Part shown: positions 25,759-34,548 of the stretch, in pieces
Layout of the letters: each line of letters begins with the position of its first letter
Numbering within the stretch: position 1 is the stretch's first letter
DNA from: Roseivirga sp.
GTDB lineage: Bacteria; Bacteroidota; Bacteroidia; Cytophagales; Cyclobacteriaceae
Direction of reading: 5' to 3'
Length of the DNA stretch: 64,000 nucleotides
Assembly (NCBI GenBank): GCA_021404565.1
Contig: JAAWWF010000028.1
Coordinates: 1-64,000 of the forward strand
Notes under the pieces: model-generated
What the model saw: only the letters and a program-made list of their open reading frames with translations
The model's database searches: none
Told to the model about the DNA's origin: nothing
Program-made: the position numbers and the translations under genes

Positions 25759-26691
25759 ATGGATAAAAGACTCAGTGTACTTATTTCCCCAGGTAATTGG
25801 GATCCCAAACCCTGGATAATAGGGCTTTCGGCAAGTGAACTGATAGATGAAGTACACGTATGGCCTACAGAAGCTAACCTTGATAGAGTTGAGCTTTTGC
25901 TAGTTTGGCAGCCTCTTCCCGAAGGAGTGATTAGCAAATTACCCAATCTGAAGTTTCTCAGTTCGATGGGAGCAGGGGTAGATCATTTGCTGGGAGATAG
26001 TCAGATTCCCAGGGACTTGCCAGTGATGCGCATCGTGGATAAATTTCTGGCCATTGACATGACCAATTATGTACTCATGTCTTTAATGATTTATCAAAGA
26101 AACTACCATCAATTAGTTTATAATCAGAAGATTAGCAATTGGGATAGAATAGCCTATAGAAAAGTTAAGGTTGGAATTCTTGGGTTGGGAGCCTTAGGTA
26201 GTCATCTGGCCAATCAGCTGGTGAACAGCGGTTTTGAAGTTTATGGTTTTAGCAGAAACCCCAAAAAAATTGAAGGAGTAAAGACCTGGTCGGGAACGGA
26301 CTTGGATACTTTCCTGGCCCAACCTGAGGTATTGGTAAACCTGTTGCCACTAAACGACCATACACGCGATGTCCTCAACTATGAGCTATTTATGAAAATG
26401 CAACCCGGGTCTTACCTCATTAATGTAGCCAGGGGTGGGCATCTGGTAGAAAAAGACCTGATCAAGGCCCTGGATGAGGGACTTCTTAAAGGAGCTACAC
26501 TGGACGTGTTTAAACAAGAGCCACTACCTTCAGATCATCCGTTCTGGTCCAGAAAAGACATTATTGTTACCCCTCATGTAGCCAGTGTTACTACACCGGG
26601 TTCTGCCATCAACCAGGTGCTGGAAAACTGTGCAAACTTTCTAAATAACCAGCCCTTAGCCTATCTGGTGGACCTGGAAAGACAGTATTAG
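25759..26691 (+). CDS. D-isomer-specific 2-hydroxyacid dehydrogenase (GhrA-like)
   Basis: A 310-residue NAD(P)-dependent reductase of 2-keto acids. The Rossmann motif is VGILGLGALGSHLA (about 137-150), and the catalytic set is Arg in LINVARGGHLVE, Glu in DVFKQEPLP and His in VTPHVASVT, all intact. The short catalytic domain and WQPLPEGV-type start resemble glyoxylate/hydroxypyruvate reductase A. It starts one base after the TPR-membrane gene, so it is the third gene of that operon; the metabolic link is unclear. Confidence 0.88.
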   Translation: MDKRLSVLISPGNWDPKPWIIGLSASELIDEVHVWPTEANLDRVELLLVWQPLPEGVISKLPNLKFLSSMGAGVDHLLGDSQIPRDLPVMRIVDKFLAIDMTNYVLMSLMIYQRNYHQLVYNQKISNWDRIAYRKVKVGILGLGALGSHLANQLVNSGFEVYGFSRNPKKIEGVKTWSGTDLDTFLAQPEVLVNLLPLNDHTRDVLNYELFMKMQPGSYLINVARGGHLVEKDLIKALDEGLLKGATLDVFKQEPLPSDHPFWSRKDIIVTPHVASVTTPGSAINQVLENCANFLNNQPLAYLVDLERQY

Positions 26692-26734
26692 CCAGTTTCC
26701 CTGTACATATTCGAGGCATTTCGCTCACACCTGC

Positions 26735-26753
26735 TCGAAGTGTATCGCTTCGA
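26735..26753. repeat. Dispersed palindrome, copy 2
   Basis: TCGAAGTG (26735-26742) pairs with CGCTTCGA (26746-26753) with one G-T wobble around TAT; apart from that base the core matches the palindrome at 21762-21784. It is the first of three consecutive hairpins downstream of the dehydrogenase gene. Confidence 0.65.
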
Positions 26754-26789
26754 AGACTAGCTAATCTTTTTGTCGAAGGCTTGTGCTCC

Positions 26790-26847
26790 ACGAATGACTC
26801 TACAGAGCTATTCGTCAGACCACTCAAAGTGTCTGACACCTTGAGTG
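26790..26847. repeat. Two tandem hairpins in the 26692-27013 spacer
   Basis: Hairpin one has outer arms ACGAAT (26790-26795) and ATTCGT (26810-26815) with an inner CTCT/AGAG pairing. Hairpin two has arms CACTCAA (26821-26827) and TTGAGTG (26841-26847) extended by GTGT/ACAC with one mismatch. Neither has a T run. With the palindrome at 26735 they make a structured 3' region for the 23197-26691 operon; the rest of this 320-base spacer is promoter DNA for the PadR gene. Confidence 0.55.
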
Positions 26848-26957
26848 GGGGACCCAATTCAGTTGATTTTTATTAAATAAGCCATCCGATTCATTTGCCT
26901 CGACTTCCAATTCACTCCATGCAACTAACACTTCAGTCATTTGTCTCTGATATATAA

Positions 26958-26990
26958 TTGGCAATAGTGAAAGATATATATATATTTCAC
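26958..26990 (+). promoter_or_regulatory. Putative promoter and PadR operator
   Basis: TTG at 26958-26960 and TATATTTC at 26981-26988, 20 bases apart, fit the Bacteroidota TTG-N(19-21)-TAnnTTTG promoter except for the last base. Overlapping them is a near-perfect palindrome whose arms GTGAAA (26967-26972) and TTTCAC (26985-26990) flank an AT-only centre; pairing continues outward to CAAT/ATTG. An inverted repeat over the -7 box, 24 bases before the PadR start, suggests autorepression of the PadR-permease operon. Confidence 0.45.
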
Positions 26991-27013
26991 CATTGTAAAT
27001 CAAATCAAAGATT

Positions 27014-27334
27014 ATGCAGAGGATCAATCTTGGGGAGTTTGAAGAGCTGGTGCTTCTTATTGTCGCCATACTTCACGATAACGCCTATGGTGTTGCCGTC
27101 ATGGAAGAAATTGAGTCACAAACAGGACGGAAGATCAATATCAGTGCTGTTCATTCTGCTTTGGACAGGCTTGAAAAGAAGGGCTTCCTCGGTTCGCATA
27201 TAGGCGGAGCTACCAAGGCCCGGGGAGGGAGACGCAAGCGCTTTTTCAAAATCACAGTAGCTGGTAAAGGAGCACTTGATTTTATCAGGGAGCAGAGAAA
27301 CAAACTTCACGATCAAATACCGGGCCTCGCATGA
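27014..27334 (+). CDS. PadR-family transcriptional regulator
   Basis: A 106-residue winged-helix repressor. The start FEELVLLIVAILHDNAYGVAVMEE is the PadR N-terminal helix, followed by recognition-helix sequence ISAVHSALDRLEKKGFL and the wing with GGRRKRFFKITVAGKGAL. The C-terminal dimer helix is short, as in PadR subfamily 2. Its stop overlaps the permease start by four bases (ATGA), so the two are co-translated. The palindrome at 26967-26990 is the likely operator. Confidence 0.9.
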   Translation: MQRINLGEFEELVLLIVAILHDNAYGVAVMEEIESQTGRKINISAVHSALDRLEKKGFLGSHIGGATKARGGRRKRFFKITVAGKGALDFIREQRNKLHDQIPGLA

Positions 27335-29964
27335 ATCAGGAACCTCCCAAGTGGGCACTCCGCTTTCTTCGACTTTACTGTAAGCCCCGGCTTCATGAAA
27401 TCATCGAAGGAGACGTTTACGAGCTCTTTTACAAACGCATAGAGAAGGAAGGACTTAGCAAAGCCAGGCGCAGGTTTAGCTGGGATGTTATGCGTTTTTT
27501 TCGCGTCAAATACATCAAAGGTTTCGAAGACATTAACTCACTAAACAACATAGCCATGTTTAAGAATTATTTTAAAGTATCACTCAGAAGCTTGCTCAAA
27601 CACAAGTTTTACAGCTTCATCAATATTGCAGGTTTGTCGCTTGGTCTCGCTGCCTGCCTGCTCATTACCATGTACATTACCAATGAGCTCAGCTATGACA
27701 AATTTCATAAGGATGCCGATAGGGTATACCGCATGGCTGGTAATCAAATGGGAAGCTGGACCCCCGCAAGACTGGGCATTCAGGCCAAAATGGATTTTCC
27801 TGAGATAGAAGAAATAGTTCGTATTCAGGGTCCCTTTAATCAGACTTTCAATCTGAATGGTACCATATACCGTGAGGCTCGTGGCTTTAATGCAGACTCA
27901 ACTTTTCATAAGGTGTTTACCATCGATTTTATCGAGGGGAATCCGGACGAAGCGCTCAAAGAACCCAATTCTGTGGTTTTAACCCAATCACTGGCAGATA
28001 AGTACTTTCCGAATTCTTCAGCCTATGGTCAGTTGATTAAGATGGATGGTGAAACCACTAAGATCACCGGGGTCATTGCCGACCCGCCAAAGAACACACA
28101 CTTTTACTACAATTACATCAACTCCATGCCACATGAAACCTGGGTGACCGTTGGCAATTGGACAGGCAATAACTTCTTCACCTATGCTAAACTGACTCAG
28201 GGAGCTTCAGCAGAGGCTTTGGAAGCTAAATTTCCTGAGTTCAAACGGAAGTATGCGGGAGCAGAAATGCTGGAGTGGACTGAGTACGATACCTACGATG
28301 AGCTTTTGGCAGCCTCCAGAAACCCGCCTACCTATAGCCTTAAAGCCATGACAGACCTTCACCTGTTCTTCCCTAGCTTTGCCCTGGGCTCCAACGGTGA
28401 TATAGATAATGTGTACACCTTTATCGCAGTAGCCATCTTTATTCTGATCATCGCATGTATCAACTTCATGAACCTCTCTACGGCCCGATCGGCAGCCCGA
28501 TCCAAAGAAGTGGGCATGCGAAAGGTTCTGGGATCTCTCAGGGGCAATCTCATCAACCAGTTTCTGGTAGAGTCTATGATTGTGAGTTTAGTAGCCATGG
28601 TACTGGCCATGGGTCTTTCAGCCCTTTTTCTCAATGGCTTTAACACGCTGGCAAATCGGAATTTTGAACTGATCGACCTATTGGCTCCCCAGACATTGCT
28701 GTACCTACTAGTACTGGTCTTGATTGTAGGCTTGTTGGCGGGCAGCTATCCGGCATTTTATCTATCCGGCTTCAAGCCGATTAAAGCCCTGAAGGGAGAG
28801 ATGAAATCGGGGTCAGCCAATGCGTTTTTGAGAAAGGGACTTGTGGCTTTTCAGTTTGCAATTTCTATTTTCCTCATTATCAGTACAGTGATCGTTTACG
28901 CTCAGCTCCAGTTTATGGGGAATCAGAAATTGGGTTTTGAGCCTGAACAGGTACTTCTGGTCAAAAATGGAAGCAGACTTTCGGGGAATATCAACGGTTT
29001 TAGAAATGCCGTAGAGGCCCACCCAAACGTTGAGAATTTTGCGATGTCCGATCGATACTTTTCAGGCTTTATCTCCAACTATGGGTACCAGACAGTAGAA
29101 GACAATCCGCGCTCTTACAATTTTATGAACATGTTTGTTTCGGCACAATTTCAGGAAGCGCTTGATCTCGAACTGGTTGATGGTCGCTTCTTTAATAAAG
29201 AGCTGGTTTCAGATACTTCCAATGTACTGGTCAATGAAGCAGCCGCCAAATGGCTCGGCTGGGATGGCGTAGTAGGAGGAAAGGTGAGCAGGGGAGAAGG
29301 GCGTGATTTCAGAATCATCGGAATCATCAAAGATTTCCATTACACCTCGCTTAAGCAGGATATTTTGCCTATGATCATTCGGAATGTCAACAATGAAGGC
29401 TGGATAAATGAGGCAGATCAGTGGTGGGGAACGAACTACCTTTCCATTAAGATCAACGGTAACTTTCAGAACACGGTAAGAGATATTGAGCAGGCCTGGT
29501 CGCGTGTAGTACCCGATGAACCTTTTGATTACACCTTTATGGACGACTCCTTCGCTGCCCTTTATGAAGAGGAGCGAAGGTTTGGAAAGCTCTTCACTGC
29601 CTCCTCAGGCTTGGCCATTGTTATCGCTTGTTTGGGGCTCTTCGCCCTGGCAGCCTTTACCCTGGAAAGACGCTTCAAAGAAATTGCCATTCGCAAGGTG
29701 TTAGGGGCTACAGTACCAAGCTTGTCTATGCTCATTCTCACCGATTTCACCAAGCTTGTGGCCATCGGGGCTGTTATAGCCATACCCAGCGGCTACTTTT
29801 TGATGAAAGAATGGCTCGCAGACTTCGCTTATCAGCTGCCGGTAAACCCCTTTTACCTGATTGCTCCAGCCCTGGTCGTAGCGATCATTGCCTGGCTTAC
29901 TGTAGGCTTTCAGTCGGTGAAAACAGCATTGGGTAACCCGGTGAAGGCTTTGAGGAGTGAGTAG
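27331..29964 (+). CDS. FtsX-type ABC permease with N-terminal permease prefix domain (type 2)
   Basis: An 877-residue membrane protein. Residues 1-75 form the cytoplasmic prefix domain found in permeases linked to PadR genes (PPKWALRFLRLYCKPRLHEIIEGD). It is followed by two MacB-core plus FtsX repeats: first helix at about 90-115, helix trio at about 365-490 with ARSKEVGMRKVLGS, and the second set at about 750-870 with ERRFKEIAIRKVLGAT. An ATPase partner is required in this superfamily but none is encoded nearby. It probably acts in efflux or envelope-stress export controlled by the upstream PadR protein. Confidence 0.9.
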   Translation: MNQEPPKWALRFLRLYCKPRLHEIIEGDVYELFYKRIEKEGLSKARRRFSWDVMRFFRVKYIKGFEDINSLNNIAMFKNYFKVSLRSLLKHKFYSFINIAGLSLGLAACLLITMYITNELSYDKFHKDADRVYRMAGNQMGSWTPARLGIQAKMDFPEIEEIVRIQGPFNQTFNLNGTIYREARGFNADSTFHKVFTIDFIEGNPDEALKEPNSVVLTQSLADKYFPNSSAYGQLIKMDGETTKITGVIADPPKNTHFYYNYINSMPHETWVTVGNWTGNNFFTYAKLTQGASAEALEAKFPEFKRKYAGAEMLEWTEYDTYDELLAASRNPPTYSLKAMTDLHLFFPSFALGSNGDIDNVYTFIAVAIFILIIACINFMNLSTARSAARSKEVGMRKVLGSLRGNLINQFLVESMIVSLVAMVLAMGLSALFLNGFNTLANRNFELIDLLAPQTLLYLLVLVLIVGLLAGSYPAFYLSGFKPIKALKGEMKSGSANAFLRKGLVAFQFAISIFLIISTVIVYAQLQFMGNQKLGFEPEQVLLVKNGSRLSGNINGFRNAVEAHPNVENFAMSDRYFSGFISNYGYQTVEDNPRSYNFMNMFVSAQFQEALDLELVDGRFFNKELVSDTSNVLVNEAAAKWLGWDGVVGGKVSRGEGRDFRIIGIIKDFHYTSLKQDILPMIIRNVNNEGWINEADQWWGTNYLSIKINGNFQNTVRDIEQAWSRVVPDEPFDYTFMDDSFAALYEEERRFGKLFTASSGLAIVIACLGLFALAAFTLERRFKEIAIRKVLGATVPSLSMLILTDFTKLVAIGAVIAIPSGYFLMKEWLADFAYQLPVNPFYLIAPALVVAIIAWLTVGFQSVKTALGNPVKALRSE

Positions 29965-29979
29965 GGATCAGCTCTGACT

Positions 29980-30014
29980 GGATATCAAAACCACTCCAAG
30001 TGGTTTTGATATCC
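29980..30014. terminator. Strong hairpin terminator between convergent genes
   Basis: Sixteen-base perfect arms, starting GGATATCAAAACCACT (29980-29995), around a CCA loop. The stem itself carries A4 and T4 tracts, and the convergent genes on both sides end within 15 bases. It probably acts in both directions although no long external T run follows. Confidence 0.75.
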
Positions 30015-30026
30015 ATATTATTAAGC

Positions 30027-30647
30027 TCACCTTAGCCCAATTCCCGGATCATCCTCATAAGCTGAATCAATCTGTACCAGCCGCTCCAGCACCGCGCTGA
30101 AAAGGAGGAAAAGGTTTAGGAGTGTCTGTTTGTCTCTGATGACACCAAGGTATTCGAAGTAGAGAATATCTACACCAGCAGGGAAGCCCGATTTGAAAAT
30201 ACGACCGTCATCATCTCTAATACAGAATTTGATGCGTGGAATGCTGGAGATTAATTGCTTTAGCTTATCTGAATCCAATAGTCGTTTAATGGTGACGTCA
30301 CTATTACTCTTGATCACGAACTGGTCATCAAAAAAACGATCTCCGATAATGATATCCTGCATGCCTAAGAGCTTACCTATGCTGCTGAAGAAGTTCTCCT
30401 GATAGATGTTAAAGTAAAAGTTAGTTGTGTTCACAAAAGGCACCCGCATGCGGGTATAGGTAGAGGTGCTGTGATTGCTGCCAGGCGATTTATAGGTGTC
30501 CAGTACAATAGCCCATTGCTTGTGTCTGAATTCCAACATATCCTTATCCCAGAAGCCTCCGTCAATCAATTCCCCACCAATCTCATTGGCTATCTGTGAC
30601 CAGATCTCATTTTGAGAGGGTCCAAATACATCTCTCAGTAATCCCAT
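30027..30647 (-). CDS. Conserved hypothetical protein
   Basis: A 206-residue soluble protein starting MGLLRDVFGPSQNEIWSQIA, without signal peptide or membrane helix. Features include GGFWDKDMLEFRHKQW, TYTRMRVPFVN, and SKLKQLISS-type helical segments, and a hydrophobic C-terminal helix LLNLFLLFSAVLERLVQID. The pattern looks like a real, compact alpha/beta protein family and codon use matches its neighbours, but I cannot assign a function. It is the downstream gene of a possible pair with 30761-31135, though a terminator separates them. Confidence 0.7.
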   Translation of the reverse strand: MGLLRDVFGPSQNEIWSQIANEIGGELIDGGFWDKDMLEFRHKQWAIVLDTYKSPGSNHSTSTYTRMRVPFVNTTNFYFNIYQENFFSSIGKLLGMQDIIIGDRFFDDQFVIKSNSDVTIKRLLDSDKLKQLISSIPRIKFCIRDDDGRIFKSGFPAGVDILYFEYLGVIRDKQTLLNLFLLFSAVLERLVQIDSAYEDDPGIGLR

Positions 30648-30710
30648 GGCTTAATTAAACGATTTTCAGCTAAATGATCCTTCTGTAAGGCCAGGACTTT
30701 GGAGAAAGGG

Positions 30711-30743
30711 CATAAAAAAAGCCCTGAATCACTTCAGGGCTTT
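30711..30743 (-). terminator. Rho-independent terminator on the minus strand
   Basis: Arms AAAGCCCTGAA (30718-30728) and TTCAGGGCTTT (30733-30743) with a TCAC loop. On the minus strand the stem is followed by a run of T (A7 on the + strand from 30714), so it terminates the gene at 30761-31135. Confidence 0.88.
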
Positions 30744-30760
30744 GTATACTGTGTAGTTTC

Positions 30761-31135
30761 TTAAATCTTAACAACTTCAGACTGGATGTTGAAATCATCC
30801 ACGATCCGTTGTGTATAGTTCATGGTTCCTCTGGGAGCAAAAATCTGAAAGGTTCCACCCTTCATTTTTGCCAGCAGCTCCAGCAGTAACCATTTATCGG
30901 CAATGGCTTGAGGTGCTTCGTCTTTGTTAGCGATCTCAAAATATCCTTTAGCTCCCCATTTTTCAGCAGTAACATCAGGCACATAACCGGAGCCACCACT
31001 TTTGGATGCTATTAATTTGGGAGCTTCATAAGGCTCTATGGAAGCACGTACGTTTTCGTATCCTCTTCTTTCTATCAGTCTGATAACTTCCTTTACATTC
31101 GTTTCGTAGGCTTTCCCCTTTGACTCTTTGAGCAT
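30761..31135 (-). CDS. Hypothetical protein, possible PD-(D/E)xK-like fold
   Basis: A 124-residue protein with the order helix (AYETNVKEVIRLIERRGYENV), then YVPDVTAEKWGAKGYFEIANK, then KWLLLELLAKMKGGTFQIFAPRGT. The PD and E-x-x-x-K spaced across a beta hairpin recall restriction-endonuclease-like folds, but the spacing E-x3-K is not canonical and the chain is short. There is no modification enzyme nearby, so this is not offered as a restriction gene. It has its own minus-strand terminator. Confidence 0.55.
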   Translation of the reverse strand: MLKESKGKAYETNVKEVIRLIERRGYENVRASIEPYEAPKLIASKSGGSGYVPDVTAEKWGAKGYFEIANKDEAPQAIADKWLLLELLAKMKGGTFQIFAPRGTMNYTQRIVDDFNIQSEVVKI

Positions 31136-31358
31136 TAATTAGTTTTTAGGTTGCGACAAGGCGGCATTTAAGCCATAATTCTCCTGAAATCCAAGGATTT
31201 CTATGTTTATCATTCCTGATTGAACAAGAGATGACGCAAAGCAAGATGTGTTAGGACAATTCACAGGTTGTGATGAATATGCTCCGTTTAAATAATACCC
31301 CCTTTCGGTTTAAAAGCCTTTTGCGTTATCTTCAAAACAATTAGCTCAAACCACCGCC

Positions 31359-34300
31359 ATGAACAGAATTAAAATTTGTTTCAGTATCATCCTAACCTGC
31401 CTTTTTACCCAATCAGGTTTTTCTCAAACCGATCAGGAACTCTCATTGGAAGCCTACAAGTTTCGTAACGTGGGGCCTATGCGAGGTGGGCGTGTGACAA
31501 CCGTAGAAGGTGTCAATGACAGACCCTCAACCTTCTATATGGGAGCCACCGGTGGAGGTGTCTGGAAAACCAACGATTACGGTATTAGCTGGAGCAATAT
31601 TTCCGATGGCTACTTTGCTACACCTTCTATTGGTGCGATAGCGGTTTATCAGGATAACCCGGATATCATTTATGTAGGTACCGGCTCGGATGGTATGAGA
31701 TCTAATGTGATCCAGGGTAAGGGGATGTATAAGTCAACCGATGAGGGTAAGACCTGGGAGTTCATCGGGTTACCGGATGCGGGCCAGATAGGTGCTGTAG
31801 AGATTCACCCTGACAACCCTGATTTGGTATATGTGGCGGCCATTGGTCAGCCCTTCAGAGCAAACAGTGAACGAGGGGTCTTCCGCACCAAAGACGGAGG
31901 AAAAAACTGGGAGAAGATTTTGTACCACTCTGACACCATCGGGGTGGTTGATATAGAATTTGCTCCAGACGATCCGAATACGATATATGCTGGTTTCTGG
32001 CGAGGAGAACGTAAACCCTGGACTATTATCAGTGGTAGCGCTGAAGGTGGCGTATATAAATCTACAGATGGGGGAGATACCTGGAACAAGCTCACCAATG
32101 GCTTACCTGATAAGCTGATTGGTAAAATAGATTTTGCTGTATCTGCAGCCAATCCTGAAGTAGTATACGCAAACATTGAGGCTTCTGACGATCTGGGCGG
32201 GCTTTATCGATCTGATGATAGAGGAGCATCATGGGAGTTTGTAAGCGACAACCGGAACCTAACTAACCGTCCGTTCTACTATACAAACATTTACGCCAAC
32301 CCTCAGAACGAGGACGTAATCTTCAACAGTGCACTGCGCTTCCAGCGATCTGATAATGGTGGTAAGAAATGGACAGGCATTCGTGTTCCTCACGGAGATA
32401 ATCATGATGTCTGGATTAACCCGAACGATACATCTATCTGGATTCAGGCCAATGACGGTGGAGCCAATGTGACGCTCAATTATGGAGCTTCCTGGTCTAC
32501 CCAGGCCAACCAACCTACCTCTGAGCTTTATCAGGTGGAGGTAGACGACCAGCAGCCCTACTGGCTCTATGCCGGTCAGCAGGATAATTCAACAGTGGCT
32601 GTACCCAGCTTGCCAACAGGCTCGTCTACCAACCCCATTTTTGGCGTGGGAGGCTGCGAAACAGGGCCTGCTGTACCAAAACCCGGGGATCATAACATTG
32701 TCTATTCCAATTGTAAGGGACGTTTTGGGGTGTATGATAAACGTACAGGTCAGGAGCTTCAGTATTATGTGGGTGCTACCAATATCTATGGCCATGACCC
32801 TAAAAAACTCAAATTCAGATTTCAGCGGGTGGCTCCGATACATGTATCGTCACACAACCCTGATGTGGTTTACCACACTTCGCAGTATGTACATAAGACG
32901 GTAGACAATGGAAAAACCTGGGAGATCATTTCTCCGGACCTCACGGCCTTTGAAACTACCAAGCAGGTAACTTCAGGGACTCCCATTACCAGAGATGTGA
33001 CTGGAGAAGAGTACTACAGCACCATTTATGCGATCAGAGAATCAAAGCTTAAAGAAGGCTTAATTTGGGTAGGAGCCAATGACGGCCCCGTCCATGTCAC
33101 CCAAAACGGTGGCACAAGTTGGGAGAACGTAACGCCTGATATGCCGAAGGGTGGTAGAGTGGATGCCGTAGAGCCTTCACCACATAACCCAGCAAAGGCC
33201 TATGTCGCGGTACTTCGAAATCAATTGGGAGATGATATGCCATACATTTATAAAACAGATGATTACGGTAAATCATGGACACTGCTGACAAATGGAAGTA
33301 ATGGCATTCCTGAGGGGCAACCGACCAGGGTTATCAGGGAAGACCCGGCACAGGAAGGCGTTTTATATGCCGGGACTGAGTTTGGATTGTTTATCTCCTT
33401 TGATGACGGAGGTAACTGGCAATCTTTTCAGAACAACCTTCCTGTTACTCCAATAACGGACATTCGCATACATCAGAATGACCTGATCATGTCTACGATG
33501 GGGAGAGGTTTCTGGATTCTGGATGATATTAATAGCTTGAATCAATTGGCTTCAGTAGCTAACAATGAAGCATACCTCTTTAAACCGGAAGACAGCTATA
33601 GGTTCAGATATTTTGCCAGGGGAGGCAGAGGTGCTTCACCTCAGTACCCAAGCGCTGGTATTACCATAGATTATTATCTGAAAGATGTAAAGGATGACGT
33701 TACTCTCGAAATTGTAAACGCTGACGGACGAATTGTTAAATCATTCACTTCAGGTAAAGCAGAACCAGCAGTAGATCTTGAACCTGATATGGCCACCGGC
33801 TTTATCAACCCTCCCCCTTCCAGTGGTTTAAAGAAAAAAGTAGGAGTCAACCGTTTCCGATGGAATATGAGGCATTTTGGAGGCTGGAATCAGAACGACA
33901 AGCGATCTTATCGCGGTAATGGCCCTATGGTTTCAATGGGGAGCTATACGGCACGCCTTACTGCCAATGGTCAGACTTTAAGCCAGAATTTCAGTATTCA
34001 GCTTGACCCAAGAAACTCACTGATTACTGAAGAAGATGTGAAGGCACAGGAAGAACTTGCTCTCGCCATCAGAGATTTTCAGGATGATGTTAACCAACTC
34101 GTTACCCAGCTTTCTGAAAAAAGGAAGGCACTTGAGAATTCACTCGATACGGAAAGGGTAAGTCGTAAGCAAAGAAGGAAGAAAGAAGCCCTTGATAATG
34201 TCTATTATAAACTGGTAACTCCTCCCGGTACCTACATGCAACCGATGCTACAGGCACAGACAGGCTACTTGAATTCAATGCTGGGGCGTGCAGATCAACG

Positions 34301-34388
34301 TCCGGGTAAAGATGCTTACGACAGGTTGGAAGAGTTAAAGACTCAGTTTGAAGAAATCAAAAAGGCAGCAGAAGAACTGGAAGAATAA
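31359..34388 (+). CDS. Secreted sortilin/VPS10-like BNR-repeat protein
   Basis: A 1009-residue exported protein (signal 1-22, SGFSQ). A two-lobed beta propeller fills about 30-720, with repeated Asp-box motifs such as STDEGKTWE, TKDGGKNWEK, STDGGDTWNK, SDDRGASWEF and SFDDGGNWQS. A C-terminal part (about 745-880) with FRWNMRHFGGWNQ is a beta domain, and the end (about 885-1009) is helical with a coiled-coil look (LEELKTQFEEIKKAAEELEE). This large family is often labelled glycosyl hydrolase, but no catalytic residues are evident and a protein- or carbohydrate-binding role is as likely. Monocistronic. Confidence 0.85.
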   Translation: MNRIKICFSIILTCLFTQSGFSQTDQELSLEAYKFRNVGPMRGGRVTTVEGVNDRPSTFYMGATGGGVWKTNDYGISWSNISDGYFATPSIGAIAVYQDNPDIIYVGTGSDGMRSNVIQGKGMYKSTDEGKTWEFIGLPDAGQIGAVEIHPDNPDLVYVAAIGQPFRANSERGVFRTKDGGKNWEKILYHSDTIGVVDIEFAPDDPNTIYAGFWRGERKPWTIISGSAEGGVYKSTDGGDTWNKLTNGLPDKLIGKIDFAVSAANPEVVYANIEASDDLGGLYRSDDRGASWEFVSDNRNLTNRPFYYTNIYANPQNEDVIFNSALRFQRSDNGGKKWTGIRVPHGDNHDVWINPNDTSIWIQANDGGANVTLNYGASWSTQANQPTSELYQVEVDDQQPYWLYAGQQDNSTVAVPSLPTGSSTNPIFGVGGCETGPAVPKPGDHNIVYSNCKGRFGVYDKRTGQELQYYVGATNIYGHDPKKLKFRFQRVAPIHVSSHNPDVVYHTSQYVHKTVDNGKTWEIISPDLTAFETTKQVTSGTPITRDVTGEEYYSTIYAIRESKLKEGLIWVGANDGPVHVTQNGGTSWENVTPDMPKGGRVDAVEPSPHNPAKAYVAVLRNQLGDDMPYIYKTDDYGKSWTLLTNGSNGIPEGQPTRVIREDPAQEGVLYAGTEFGLFISFDDGGNWQSFQNNLPVTPITDIRIHQNDLIMSTMGRGFWILDDINSLNQLASVANNEAYLFKPEDSYRFRYFARGGRGASPQYPSAGITIDYYLKDVKDDVTLEIVNADGRIVKSFTSGKAEPAVDLEPDMATGFINPPPSSGLKKKVGVNRFRWNMRHFGGWNQNDKRSYRGNGPMVSMGSYTARLTANGQTLSQNFSIQLDPRNSLITEEDVKAQEELALAIRDFQDDVNQLVTQLSEKRKALENSLDTERVSRKQRRKKEALDNVYYKLVTPPGTYMQPMLQAQTGYLNSMLGRADQRPGKDAYDRLEELKTQFEEIKKAAEELEE

Positions 34389-34548
34389 CTAGAGGCATAA
34401 CGGCTAGGTTGCTCTGTCCTGATTATGTGGAGCTATCTGGCCGATATATTGAACAATGCATGGGAGCAGGTCAAAATACTCCGGAAAATTCCTGTTTCTA
34501 ATCTAGTGATCATTCCTTACTTTAGACTTTTCCCAACAGAGCCCTGGC

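Noticed and set aside
30761-31135. Restriction endonuclease
   Set aside because: No methylase nearby, non-canonical spacing of the acidic/Lys residues, and the chain is too short.
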